The translations under genes and the position numbers were made by a program. The notes beneath the pieces were generated by a model that made no database searches, was not told the DNA's origin, and saw only the letters and a list, made by a program, of their open reading frames with translations. A stretch of DNA of 64,000 bases from Tahibacter soli (GTDB taxonomy: Bacteria > Pseudomonadota > Gammaproteobacteria > Xanthomonadales > Rhodanobacteraceae). Positions 1 through 8,375 of the stretch are shown one piece after another; within the stretch, counting starts at the first letter, position 1; each line of letters begins with the position of its first letter. The stretch lies in assembly GCF_025717065.2 (NCBI RefSeq), contig NZ_JAOVZO020000008.1:95988-159987 (forward strand). The letters run 5' to 3'.

Positions 1-1
1 G

Positions 2-352
2 GCGCCGACGCCGGGCAATCCGAAACCGATCGACGACGTCGGCTTCAACTGCACCGGCATACCGCGCCTGCCGAACGGCATCACGCTGTTCGGCGGCAGC
101 TTCCCGATCTATCGCGGCGGCGTGCTCGTCGGCGGCGTCGGCGCGTCGGGCGACGGCACCGACCAGAGCGACCTCGTCGCGTTCCTCGGCCTGCACAACG
201 CGGGCGCGGCGCTCAACGGCGCGATCGGCAACGCGCCGATACCGCTGCGCGCCGACCGCCTCGTGCCGCAGAACGTGCGCCTGGGCTACGTTCAGTGCCC
301 GCAGTCGCCGTTCCTCAATTCGAACGAACAATACGTCTGCGAGGGCAAGTGA
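2..352 (+). CDS. GlcG/HbpS-family haem-binding protein, 3' part
   Basis: The frame is open from the first bases of the window, so this is the C-terminal part of a gene that begins upstream. It contains the family signature: a hydrophobic strand reading GGSFPIYRGG, then GVLVGGVGASGDGTDQSD and a helix DLVAFLGLHNAG. This matches the GlcG/HbpS (haem-degrading/haem-binding HbpS-like) fold, which binds haem or small cofactors. The last 45 residues (two Cys, ending VCEGK) are less conserved. The stop codon lies one base before the ATG of the barrel gene, so translation is probably coupled. The neighbours, an outer-membrane barrel and a ten-haem cytochrome, fit a haem-related periplasmic role. The family call is good; the specific role is inference, and any signal peptide lies outside the window. 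Confidence 0.8.
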   Translation, partial: APTPGNPKPIDDVGFNCTGIPRLPNGITLFGGSFPIYRGGVLVGGVGASGDGTDQSDLVAFLGLHNAGAALNGAIGNAPIPLRADRLVPQNVRLGYVQCPQSPFLNSNEQYVCEGK

Positions 353-353
353 C

Positions 354-2168
354 ATGCGCGGTCTTCGCTATGCCGTGATTCCCCTCGCCGTCGCCTGCGC
401 GATCGCGTCTTCAGACGCGCGCGCGCAGAGCGCGAGCGTCGCCGCGAGCTGGCTCGAGATCGCCGGCATCGTGCCCGCGCCGACGTACGATCCGCGCGCC
501 TCGCAGATACCGCGCCGCCGTCCGGGCCATCCGTACGAGCCGTGGGTCGACGCGCCGCCGCAGAATCCCGACGCGGTCGATCCCGCGCCGGTCGACCTCG
601 CCGGCGAGTTCATCCCGGTGCCCGACCGCTGGCGCATCATGGAATCGCTCGGCTTCAAGCATCCTTGGTACGACCCGTACAACCAGAACGTGCTCAAGGC
701 CGACAAGCCGGTCGACGGCGAAGACCACTTCTTCAATCTGCAGATCGTCTCCGACACGCTCGTCGAACCGCGCAGCATACCGACGCCGGTCGCGCCGCAG
801 TCGGGCAGCACGCCGGGCACGAACGACACGCTCGGCGACGTCAACCAGCTGATCCTCGCGCAGACGGTGATCGCCACCGCGCTGTACTACGAGGGCGATA
901 CGACGTTCAAGCCGCCCGATGTCGAATACAAGGCGACGCTCGCGTTCAACTACAACCGCGTGCGCACCGACGAGGTGCGCGCGCTGCAGGTCAACCCGCG
1001 CTTCGGCAAGGTGCGCGACGACGCGTTCGTCGGCGTGCAGGAACTCTTCGTCACGTGGGATCTGCGCAACCTCGGCACGCGCTACGACTTCGACGACCTG
1101 CGCATCGGCGTGCAGCCGTTCTCGACCGACTTCCGCGGCTTTCTGTTCCAGGACAGCCAGCCCGGCATCCGCCTGTTCGGCACGCGCGACAACAACCGCT
1201 GGCAGTACAACCTGGCACTTTTCCGCAGACTGGAAAAAGACATCAATTCCGGCCTCAACGACGTGACGATCGCGCCGCGCAAGGACGACATCTTCGTCGC
1301 GAACCTGTACCGCCAGGACTTTCCGTTCACCGGCTTCACGTCGCAGGGCATCGTGCTCTACAACCGCAACCGCGAAACCGACTCGTTCTACGATTCCAAC
1401 GGCTTCATCCAGCGCCCCGCCGCGATCGGCCGCGAAGCGCCGCGCACGTATCACGTCACGTATCTCGGCTACAACGGCGACGGACACATCGGGCGGCTGA
1501 ACCTCACCGCGTCGGCGTACTACGCGATCGGCCGGCAGTCGGCCGGCGTGTTCGTCGCCGAAGGCACCGACATCCGCGCGGGCTTTCTCGCGGCCGAAGC
1601 GTCGATGGACTTCGACTGGATCCGGCTGCGCGCGTCGGCCGCGTACGCGAGCGGCGACGACGATCCGTTCGACGACCGTTCGACCGGCTACGACGCCGTG
1701 TTCGAAAACCCGATCTTCGCCGGCGCCGACACGAGCTACTGGATCCGCCAGAACGTGCCGTTGATCGGCGGCGGCGGCGTGGCGCTCGCGCAGCGCAACG
1801 CGCTCTTGCCGAACCTGCGCCCGTCGAAGGAACAGGGGCAGTCGAATTTCGACAACCCGGGCCTGCGCCTCGTCGGCGTCGGCGCCGATTTCGACCTCAC
1901 GCCGCAGTCGCGCCTCTCGGGCAACGTCAACGGCCTGTGGTTCGACAAGACGCAGATCCTCGAAACCGCGCGCAACCAGGCCGACATCGGCAAGAGCATC
2001 GGCACCGATGTCTCGGTCGCGTGGATCTGGCGACCGCTGTTCACGCAGAACGTCGTGCTGCGCCTGTCGGGTGCGGCACTCCTGCCCGGCGACGGCTTCA
2101 AGGATCTGTACGGCGACCGGCGCAACAGCTACTACACCGTGTTGGGCAACTTGATCCTGACGTACTGA
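354..2168 (+). CDS. Outer-membrane beta-barrel protein paired with a multihaem cytochrome
   Basis: 604 residues. A clear Sec signal peptide (first ~24 residues, ending DARA before QSAS) is followed by a ~160-residue Pro/Asp-rich periplasmic-looking region, then from about residue 190 many alternating hydrophobic/polar strands with aromatic girdles (ATLAFNYNRV, LRIGVQPFS, WQYNLALFRR, IGRLNLTASAYYAIG, WIRLRASAAYASG). The last strand ends TVLGNLILTY, with a terminal aromatic residue as expected for Bam-dependent barrels. This resembles alginate-export/porin-like barrels of 16 or more strands, but I cannot name a family. It sits between a haem-binding protein and a ten-haem cytochrome gene, with 1 and 10 bases of spacing, so the three are almost certainly co-transcribed. 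A conduit role in moving electrons or haem across the outer membrane is inference from this context. No CXXCH motif is present in the barrel itself. Confidence 0.75.
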   Translation: MRGLRYAVIPLAVACAIASSDARAQSASVAASWLEIAGIVPAPTYDPRASQIPRRRPGHPYEPWVDAPPQNPDAVDPAPVDLAGEFIPVPDRWRIMESLGFKHPWYDPYNQNVLKADKPVDGEDHFFNLQIVSDTLVEPRSIPTPVAPQSGSTPGTNDTLGDVNQLILAQTVIATALYYEGDTTFKPPDVEYKATLAFNYNRVRTDEVRALQVNPRFGKVRDDAFVGVQELFVTWDLRNLGTRYDFDDLRIGVQPFSTDFRGFLFQDSQPGIRLFGTRDNNRWQYNLALFRRLEKDINSGLNDVTIAPRKDDIFVANLYRQDFPFTGFTSQGIVLYNRNRETDSFYDSNGFIQRPAAIGREAPRTYHVTYLGYNGDGHIGRLNLTASAYYAIGRQSAGVFVAEGTDIRAGFLAAEASMDFDWIRLRASAAYASGDDDPFDDRSTGYDAVFENPIFAGADTSYWIRQNVPLIGGGGVALAQRNALLPNLRPSKEQGQSNFDNPGLRLVGVGADFDLTPQSRLSGNVNGLWFDKTQILETARNQADIGKSIGTDVSVAWIWRPLFTQNVVLRLSGAALLPGDGFKDLYGDRRNSYYTVLGNLILTY

Positions 2169-2178
2169 GGGGGCGGTC

Positions 2179-5100
2179 ATGACGATCAGGACGATGCTTT
2201 TTGTCAAAATCACTTTTGCCGCAGCGGCGCTCGCCGCGGTCGCCTGGCTGATGCCGGCGTTCGCGAGCGGCGGCCCGGAGAAAGTCGAGCGCACGTACGT
2301 CACGGCGCCGAACGCGCCGGCGTTCCAGACGTGGGCGCAGGCCGACGCGAAATCGGCCGGCTGCGTCAGCTGCCACACCGCATCGGACCGCAAGACGATG
2401 CACGCATCCGAAGCCGTCGTGCTCGGCTGCACCGACTGCCACGGCGGCGATCCCACGGTGTTCGGCGCGGCCGGCACCGAGTCGGCCGGCAACCGCAGCG
2501 CGATGGAAAAGGCGCACGTGCTGCCGCAGTATCCCGACCGCTGGCCGTCGAGCGCGAACCCCGAGCGCAGCTACACGCATCTGACGCAGGAGTCGCCGGA
2601 GTTCACGCGCTTCATCAACCCGGGCGACCTGCGCATCGCGCGCGAAGCCTGCGGCGCGTGCCACCTGCCGATCATCCAGCAGGCCGAGAAGAGCCTCATG
2701 GCGAACGCCGCGATGTTCTGGGGCGCGGCGGCGTACAACAACGGCATCCTGCCGTACAAGCACTCGATCCTCGGCGAGGCGTATACGCGCGACGGCGAGC
2801 CGTCGGCCGTGACGAACGGCGCGCCGAACGACGCGGCGATGGACGATCGCGGCATCCTGCCGAAGATCAGCCCGATGCCCGCGTGGGAAACCGTGCCGCC
2901 GGCCGACGTGTTCCGCGTGTTCGAGCGCGGCGGCCGCAACATCTCGAACCTGTTTCCGGAAATCGCCGTGCCGAGCGAAACCGGCTCGATCCAGCGTCTG
3001 GAAGAGCCGGGCCGCCCGGACCTCAAGCAATCCAACCGCGGCCCCGGCACCGGCAGCCGCGTGTCGATTCCGGTACTGAACATCCACAAGACGCGCTTGA
3101 ACGATCCGTTCACCTGGTTCCTCGGTACGAACGACAACCCCGGCGACTATCGCTCGTCCGGCTGCAGCGCGTGCCACGTGATCTACGCGAACGACCGCGA
3201 TCCGCGGCATTCGGCGATCTACGCGAAATTCGGGAACATGGGACAAAGCCAGCAGGCCGACCCGACGATTCCGCGCAACGTCTCCGGGCACCCGATCAAG
3301 CACGAGTTCACGCGGCAGATTCCGACGAGCCAGTGCATGATCTGCCACATGCACCAGCCGAACATGTTCATCAATTCGATGCTCGGCTACACGATGTGGG
3401 ACTACGAATCGGACGCGCCGTTCATGTGGCCGGAGAAGCAGCACTACCCCGACGACATCGAAATGCGCAAGACGCTCGACCGCAACCCCGAAGAAGCCGC
3501 GATCCGCGGCAAGTGGCGGGACGTGGAATTCTTAAAAGACGTCTCGCTGATGAATCCGCAGCTGAAAGACACGCAGTTCGCCGACTACCACGGCCACGGC
3601 TGGAACTTCCGCGCGATCTTCTCGCGCGACCGCAAGGGCAACCTGCTCGACGCGAAGCAGGAAAAGATCGACGACACCGATCCGGACAAGTGGAAAAAAG
3701 CCGTGCACATGTCGTCGATCCACGTCGACGTCGGCATGCAGTGCGTCGACTGCCACTTCGCGCAGGACGCCCACGGCAACGGCTATCTCAAGGCCGAGGT
3801 CATGGGCGCGGTCGAAATCCAGTGCCAGGACTGCCACGGCACGGTCGACGCGCTGCCGACGTTGAAGACGTCCGGTCCGAACGCGTCGAAATACGGCAAG
3901 GATCTTCTCCTGATCCGGAACCCGGACGGCAAGAAGCGCTTCGAATGGGTCGGCGACGCGCTGATCCAGCGCTCGGCCGTGACGCCGGGCCTGGAATGGA
4001 CCATGAGTCTGACCAAGGACGTGTCGGACCCGGCGTCGCCGCGCTACAACGAAAAGGCCACGCGCGCGCACGCGATGTCGCGCGACACGGCGAGCCAGAA
4101 GTTCGGCGCCGACGTGCCGCTCGGCGAGCGCGCGCACGGCGAAGACAAGATGCTGTGCTACACCTGCCACACGTCGTGGACGACGAGCTGCGGCGGCTGT
4201 CATCTGCCGATCCAGGCGAACTGGAAGACCGAGCGGCACAAGTACGAAGGCGGCTTCACGCGCAACTTCGCGACGTACAACCCGCAGGTGGCGCGCGACG
4301 ACATGTTCTTCCTCGGCGTGCACGGCGGCATCAAGGACCACAAGATCGCACCGGTACGCTCGTCGTCGGCGCTCGTGCTGTCGTCGACGAACATCAACCG
4401 CGAACGCATCTACATCCAGCAGCCGCCGATCGCCGCCTCGGGCTATTCGTCGCAGGCGTTCGCGCCGCACTACCCGCACACCGAGCGCAAGACCGAAACG
4501 AAAACCTGCACCGACTGCCACCTCTCGGCGCAGAACGACAACAACGCGATCCTCGCGCAGACGCTCCTGCTCGGCACGCGCTTCATCGATTTCATCGGCT
4601 TCAACGCGTGGGTCGGCGGCGACGGCGAAATCAGCGCGATCCGCGTCACCGAATGGGACGAACCGCAAGCCGTCGTCGGCAGCTATCTGCAACGCTATGC
4701 GTATCCCGACTGGTTCAAGCAGCACCAGGACCGCGGCCTGAAGCTGCCCGACGCGAGCGAGCACAAGGCGGGCAAGGCGCAATGCATCCAGCTGCGCGGC
4801 GAATACCTTTACGTCGCCGAAGGCAGCGAGGGCATGCGCGTGTACGACGTCGCGAGCGCCGGCAACAAGGGCTTCTCGCAGAAGCTCGTGACGGCGCCGT
4901 TCTCGCCGCTCGGGCAGAACACGCGCATCAAGTCCGCGAACGCGACGTGCGTCGTGCTGCCGACGACGCAGCCGGTCGCGCCGTCGCGCAGCGTCAGCGA
5001 ACTGATGCAGGGCGCGAACGCCGAGCAGCCGATGCATCCGTTGTACAAGTACGCGTTCATCACCGATGCGACCGAAGGGCTGATCGCCACCGACATCGAA

Positions 5101-5913
5101 ACGCTCGCCGACCTCGAACCGCGCAACAACTTCCTGAAGCGCGCGGTGACGTGGAACGAGAACGGCGTGCTCAACGGCGCGCGGCACCTGGCGATCGCCG
5201 GCACGACGTTCTACGTCGTCGCCGACGCGGGCGTCGTCGTGCTCGATCTCGCCGATCCGGTGAAGCCGCGCTACCTCGCGACGATACCGATCGCCGGCGC
5301 GCGCGCCGCGGCGCTGCAGTTCCGCTATCTGTTCGTCACCGCGAAGGACGGCCTGCACGTCGTCGACGTGACGACGCCGGCGCAGCCGCGCGAAATCGCC
5401 GGCGCGCTCGTGCCGCTGCGCGACGCGCGCAAGCTGCATCTGGCGCGCACGTATGCCTATGTCGCCGACGGCGCCGACGGCATCGCGATCGTCGACATCA
5501 CGCGGCCGGAGCGGCCGGCGCTGTATCAGCTCTACAACGCCGACGGAAAGATCAACGACGCGACCGACATCGTCGTCGGCACGACGAACGCGTCGCTGTT
5601 CGCGTACGTCGCCGACGGCAGGAACGGCCTCAAGGTGATCCAGCTCACGAGCCCCGAATCGCAGCCGAAGTTCTACGGTTTCAGCCCCGACCCGAAGCCG
5701 CAGCTGATCGCGTGGCGCGCGACGGACAAGCCGGCGCTGTCGCTGTCGCGCGGACTCGAACGCGATCGCGCGGTCGACGAAACGGGACACCAGATCGCGG
5801 TGTTCGGGCGCATCGGTTCGCGGCCGTTCAATCAGGCCGAGATGCAGAAGCTGTATCTGCGGCCGGACGGGACGCCGTGGACGGTGGAGGACAAGCCGCA
5901 GGGACCGCGGTAG
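2179..5913 (+). CDS. Ten-haem c-type cytochrome with C-terminal LVIVD beta-propeller
   Basis: 1244 residues. The Sec signal peptide covers about 30 residues (cleavage near AFA-SGG). Ten CXXCH haem-attachment motifs begin at about residues 62, 84, 158, 329, 386, 522, 549, 660, 671 and 777, followed by a haem-free C-terminal third (from about 860) built of LVIVD-type repeats such as YLYVAEGSEGMRVYDV, LFVTAKDGLHVVDV and AYVADGADGIAIVDI, a predicted propeller. There is no lipobox, so it is soluble periplasmic or secreted rather than a lipoprotein like MtrC/OmcA. A strong GGGGG purine tract precedes the ATG. The gene closes the operon with the GlcG-like protein and the barrel. Multihaem cytochromes of this size act as electron wires or reductases; the substrate is unknown. 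The haem count equals that of MtrC, but I see no sequence reason to call it an orthologue. Confidence 0.9.
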   Translation: MTIRTMLFVKITFAAAALAAVAWLMPAFASGGPEKVERTYVTAPNAPAFQTWAQADAKSAGCVSCHTASDRKTMHASEAVVLGCTDCHGGDPTVFGAAGTESAGNRSAMEKAHVLPQYPDRWPSSANPERSYTHLTQESPEFTRFINPGDLRIAREACGACHLPIIQQAEKSLMANAAMFWGAAAYNNGILPYKHSILGEAYTRDGEPSAVTNGAPNDAAMDDRGILPKISPMPAWETVPPADVFRVFERGGRNISNLFPEIAVPSETGSIQRLEEPGRPDLKQSNRGPGTGSRVSIPVLNIHKTRLNDPFTWFLGTNDNPGDYRSSGCSACHVIYANDRDPRHSAIYAKFGNMGQSQQADPTIPRNVSGHPIKHEFTRQIPTSQCMICHMHQPNMFINSMLGYTMWDYESDAPFMWPEKQHYPDDIEMRKTLDRNPEEAAIRGKWRDVEFLKDVSLMNPQLKDTQFADYHGHGWNFRAIFSRDRKGNLLDAKQEKIDDTDPDKWKKAVHMSSIHVDVGMQCVDCHFAQDAHGNGYLKAEVMGAVEIQCQDCHGTVDALPTLKTSGPNASKYGKDLLLIRNPDGKKRFEWVGDALIQRSAVTPGLEWTMSLTKDVSDPASPRYNEKATRAHAMSRDTASQKFGADVPLGERAHGEDKMLCYTCHTSWTTSCGGCHLPIQANWKTERHKYEGGFTRNFATYNPQVARDDMFFLGVHGGIKDHKIAPVRSSSALVLSSTNINRERIYIQQPPIAASGYSSQAFAPHYPHTERKTETKTCTDCHLSAQNDNNAILAQTLLLGTRFIDFIGFNAWVGGDGEISAIRVTEWDEPQAVVGSYLQRYAYPDWFKQHQDRGLKLPDASEHKAGKAQCIQLRGEYLYVAEGSEGMRVYDVASAGNKGFSQKLVTAPFSPLGQNTRIKSANATCVVLPTTQPVAPSRSVSELMQGANAEQPMHPLYKYAFITDATEGLIATDIETLADLEPRNNFLKRAVTWNENGVLNGARHLAIAGTTFYVVADAGVVVLDLADPVKPRYLATIPIAGARAAALQFRYLFVTAKDGLHVVDVTTPAQPREIAGALVPLRDARKLHLARTYAYVADGADGIAIVDITRPERPALYQLYNADGKINDATDIVVGTTNASLFAYVADGRNGLKVIQLTSPESQPKFYGFSPDPKPQLIAWRATDKPALSLSRGLERDRAVDETGHQIAVFGRIGSRPFNQAEMQKLYLRPDGTPWTVEDKPQGPR

Positions 5914-6178
5914 CGCTTTGGATCGCGCACGTCATCCCGGCCAAGGCACACTGGCGTCCGCAATAAATGTGCACGTTGCCGGCTGACGGCTTTCCGTCAG
6001 CGCAACGAACACTTCGGCGTCGCCGCCTCACCCCACCCTCTCCCCCAAGCAAGCTTGGAGGAGAGGGCTCAAGCACGCAGGGCCTGAACCCTCCGCTCCT
6101 TCTCCCCCAACCACGTTGGGGGAGAAGGTTCGGATGGGGGCGACGTGCACGATCGCGTCGAGTTCCGGTTTTCGCCGC
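5914..6178. repeat. Intergenic stretch with two GC-rich palindromes and a half REP-like element
   Basis: No gene is visible between the convergent cytochrome and TonB-like genes. At 5927-5942 there is a half-copy of the GTCATCCCGGC element whose complete palindrome occurs at 61586-61621. At 6036-6067 lies an imperfect palindrome (CCCTCTCCCCCAAGC against GCTTGGAGGAGAGGG). At 6098-6128 lies a perfect 14-bp palindrome (CCTTCTCCCCCAAC, 3-base loop, GTTGGGGGAGAAGG). Three close relatives lie at 24241-24419. Such elements behave as dispersed REP/MITE-like repeats and could also act as bidirectional terminators here. Confidence 0.75.
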
Positions 6179-7018
6179 CTACCCGTGCGGCTCGATCGTC
6201 GAGCCCCACGGTGGCGGCGCATCGACGGCTTCCGGCGATTCCTCGCGCACGGGCTTGACCGGCACATCGACCCGCACGCGCCGCATCCCTTCCGGATTCG
6301 GCGGCGCGTAGCCCCAGCCGCAGCCGCCGACGAAGAGCGACCACGAGCACGAGAAGCCGCCGCCCCATTTCGTGCGCCACGACTTCGTGACGGTGCGCTT
6401 GCGCACGAATTCCTGAAACGCGTTCTCGCGGTCGGACGGCCATTGCGACGCGAACGCGCTCGGGCGGTACGGCAGCGGCGACGCCTTGCGCGTCTGCGGC
6501 ACTATCGCCGGCGCGGCGAAGTCGGACGTCGGCGCTTGCGGCAAATGGGAAACGTCTATTTTTCCGTCGACACCGTAGATGCGCACCGACGGCGCGGCGT
6601 CGACCGGTGCCGCGGGCGCCGCCTCGACGATTCGCGCCGTCGGCGTCCGCGTCGCAACCGTCGACGGTGCCGCGACGCCGGCCGCGCGAGGCACCGGCCG
6701 CACCACGACCGGCTCGACGCGCGGCGGCGGTTCCGGCAGCGGCGGCGGCGCGAGCGCTGCCGGTTCGACGGCGTCGACCAGCCGTACGGCGATGACGCCG
6801 CGACTGTCGTCGATCGGCCGCAGCCGCATCCAGTCGCGCACGAGCCACGCGGCGACGAGGTGCAGCAAGAGCGCGATGACGAGCGCGATCGCGATGCCGC
6901 GCCGGTCGTGCTGGCGGCGCTGCCAGCGCGTCTGGCGCAGGCGCGCGAGATCGGCGTAGTCGGAGCGCACGGGGTCGGAACACACGGGGTCGGAACACAC
7001 GGGGTCGGCGGTCTGCAT
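6179..7018 (-). CDS. TonB-like proline-rich inner-membrane protein
   Basis: 279 residues. A charged cytoplasmic N-terminus is followed by one membrane segment (about residues 42-60, GIAIALVIALLLHLVAAWLV), then a Pro/Ala-rich periplasmic stretch (PPPLPEPPPRVEPVVVRPVP) typical of TonB and TonB-like energy transducers. The C-terminal half is atypical: it has a Cys/Gly/Trp-rich patch (GGGFSCSWSLFVGGCGWGY) and I cannot see the YP..A motif of a classical TonB domain. It begins with a pentapeptide repeat (DPVCS, DPVCS, DPVRS) encoded by a 15-bp tandem repeat. The gene starts 9 bases after the XRE regulator, forming a three-gene operon with it and the DUF2975 protein. The TonB-like topology is clear; a TonB function is not established. 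Confidence 0.6.
   Translation of the reverse strand: MQTADPVCSDPVCSDPVRSDYADLARLRQTRWQRRQHDRRGIAIALVIALLLHLVAAWLVRDWMRLRPIDDSRGVIAVRLVDAVEPAALAPPPLPEPPPRVEPVVVRPVPRAAGVAAPSTVATRTPTARIVEAAPAAPVDAAPSVRIYGVDGKIDVSHLPQAPTSDFAAPAIVPQTRKASPLPYRPSAFASQWPSDRENAFQEFVRKRTVTKSWRTKWGGGFSCSWSLFVGGCGWGYAPPNPEGMRRVRVDVPVKPVREESPEAVDAPPPWGSTIEPHG
6961..7005. repeat. 15-bp tandem repeat, three copies, inside the TonB-like gene
   Basis: Three consecutive 15-bp units (the last two identical, CGGAACACACGGGGT; the first with two substitutions) encode the pentapeptide repeats at the N-terminus of the TonB-like protein. The unit is a multiple of three, so copy-number change would preserve the frame. Confidence 0.85.
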
Positions 7019-7027
7019 GGCCGTGCG

Positions 7028-7270
7028 CTACAGGTCGTCGGCGTCGTCGGCGAGATCGTCCGGCGCGTCGGGCACGTATTCGAGGATGTCGCCGGGCTGG
7101 CAAGCCAGCGCCTCGCAGATCTTCGACAGCGTCTCGAACCGCACGCCGCGCACCTTGCCGGACTTGAGCAGCGACACGTTGACCTCGGTCAGCCCGATGC
7201 GCTCGGCCAGCTCCTTCGAGCGCATCTTGCGCTTGGCGAGCATCACGTCGAGGTTGACGGTGATGCTCAT
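7028..7270 (-). CDS. Small XRE-family helix-turn-helix regulator
   Basis: 80 residues and essentially a single HTH_3/Cro domain: MSITVNLDVMLAKRKMRSKELAERIGLTEVN with LLKSGKVRGVRFETLSKICEALACQPGDILEY, followed by a short acidic tail. This is the YozG-like type commonly found beside DUF2975 genes. Its ATG overlaps the TAA stop of the DUF2975 gene (TAATG), a start that implies translational coupling; the frame continues upstream without a stop, but that region is the DUF2975 gene in another frame. It likely autoregulates through the AT-rich inverted repeat ahead of the operon (inference). Confidence 0.88.
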   Translation of the reverse strand: MSITVNLDVMLAKRKMRSKELAERIGLTEVNVSLLKSGKVRGVRFETLSKICEALACQPGDILEYVPDAPDDLADDADDL

Positions 7271-7821
7271 TACAAAAACGTCCGGTTCTCTTCGTCGATG
7301 CGCAGCGCTTCGCGCATCACATGCGCGAACACGAGCAGCAAGAGGCCGGTGATCACCGATGTGATATCGCCCGAGCTGATGCTGATCACGAGCTGCCGCT
7401 GCCCCGGCGGATTGCCGCTCGTCAGCGCGAGCGCGATGACGGTGCGCGCGACGACGCCGGCAACCGCCGACGCGAACGCGAGATGGCCGATGCGCGTGAG
7501 CAGCACCGGCACGTCGGGATGGAACACCCGCGCGCTGCGCAGCAGACGGAACAGCCGCACGACGCTCCACATCGCGAACAGGAACAGCGCGACCGGTGCG
7601 AGATCGGCGAGCCACGCGGCGAACACGAGATCGCCGGTCGGCACGTTCGCGAGTTCCGGCACGCCGCGCTTCAAGTACTCGAGCATCGCGGCGGGATCGG
7701 TCCACAAATAAATTTCGTAGATGACGACGACCGCGATGCCGGCGAGCGCGAGCGCCTCGCCCGTCAGCGCGAATCGGCGCACGCGACGATGCGTCTCGTC
7801 GAGCGGAGTTTTGGCGTTCAT
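7270..7821 (-). CDS. DUF2975-type four-helix membrane protein
   Basis: 183 residues from the ATG at 7821 (MNAKTPLDETHRR). The frame extends further upstream, but that extension runs through the AT-rich promoter. Four hydrophobic helices are visible: ALTGEALALAGIAVVVIYEI, LVFAAWLADLAPVALFLFAM, HLAFASAVAGVVARTVIALAL and ITSVITGLLLLVFAHVM, with the conserved tail MREALRIDEENRTFL typical of DUF2975 proteins. The function of the family is not known. It is the first gene of the operon with the XRE regulator, an arrangement widely conserved in bacteria; regulator and membrane protein probably act together. Confidence 0.8.
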   Translation of the reverse strand: MNAKTPLDETHRRVRRFALTGEALALAGIAVVVIYEIYLWTDPAAMLEYLKRGVPELANVPTGDLVFAAWLADLAPVALFLFAMWSVVRLFRLLRSARVFHPDVPVLLTRIGHLAFASAVAGVVARTVIALALTSGNPPGQRQLVISISSGDITSVITGLLLLVFAHVMREALRIDEENRTFL

Positions 7822-7972
7822 GGGACTTGTCGAGTGACGATTGATAATTAACGTATCACGATAATTTTTTATCGTCAATGAACCGAGGTCACGATTGCGC
7901 CGAAGATCCGCGAGACACGGCCCGGAAATCGACGTAACCTCCTTAATTAATTTCATCAGTTACGAGGCAACC
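7822..7972. promoter_or_regulatory. Divergent AT-rich promoter/operator region
   Basis: This short region separates the DUF2975/XRE operon from the monooxygenase-like gene and is strikingly AT-rich for this genome. It holds a perfect 7-bp inverted repeat, ACGATAA-TTTT-TTATCGT (7858-7875), and further GATAAT-like words at 7842-7850. It is a plausible operator for the XRE protein and contains promoters in both directions; no single -35/-10 pair stands out. Confidence 0.55.
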
Positions 7973-8290
7973 ATGATCGCGCGCATCTGGCGCGGCCGTA
8001 CGAAGGCCGAGCACACCGACGAATACCTGGACATCCTGCGCACCACCGGCGTCGCCGACTACCGGGGCACGCCGGGCAATCGCGGCGTGTGGGTGCTGAC
8101 GCGCCCGCTCGGCGACGCGACCGAATACACCGTGCTGACGCTGTGGGAATCGCGCGAAGCGATCGCGCGATTCGCCGGCGACGACATCGACATCGCGCGC
8201 TACTACCCCGAAGACGCGCGCTATCTGCTCGACTTCGCCGAGACGGTGGAACACTACGACTGCGCGATCGCGGCGCCGCCCGAGGCCTGA
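7973..8290 (+). CDS. Antibiotic-biosynthesis-monooxygenase-like (dimeric alpha/beta barrel) protein
   Basis: 105 residues from the ATG at 7973 (MIARIWRGRTKAEHTDEY); the upstream in-frame extension lies in the AT-rich intergenic region and is not used. The pattern MIARIWRG, a helix with LDILRTTGVADYRGTPGNRGVWVLTRP, then TEYTVLTLWESREAIARFAG and a C-terminal YYPEDARYLLDF is that of small ABM-like stress-response proteins that form dimeric ferredoxin-like barrels. Substrate and reaction are not known for this subgroup. It stands alone, divergent from the DUF2975 operon. Confidence 0.75.
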   Translation: MIARIWRGRTKAEHTDEYLDILRTTGVADYRGTPGNRGVWVLTRPLGDATEYTVLTLWESREAIARFAGDDIDIARYYPEDARYLLDFAETVEHYDCAIAAPPEA

Positions 8291-8375
8291 CGCCGCGGGC
8301 GACGCACGACCTTCGGCGCATCGCCGCGCGCGGCGCGGCGCGCTACCATCGCGCGCCCTCGCCGCCTCTGTCGCC

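Noticed and set aside
2179..5913. Assignment of the ten-haem cytochrome as MtrC/OmcA
   Set aside because: The haem number agrees, but there is no lipobox, the haem spacing differs and the C-terminal third is an LVIVD propeller. Naming it mtrC would not be supported.
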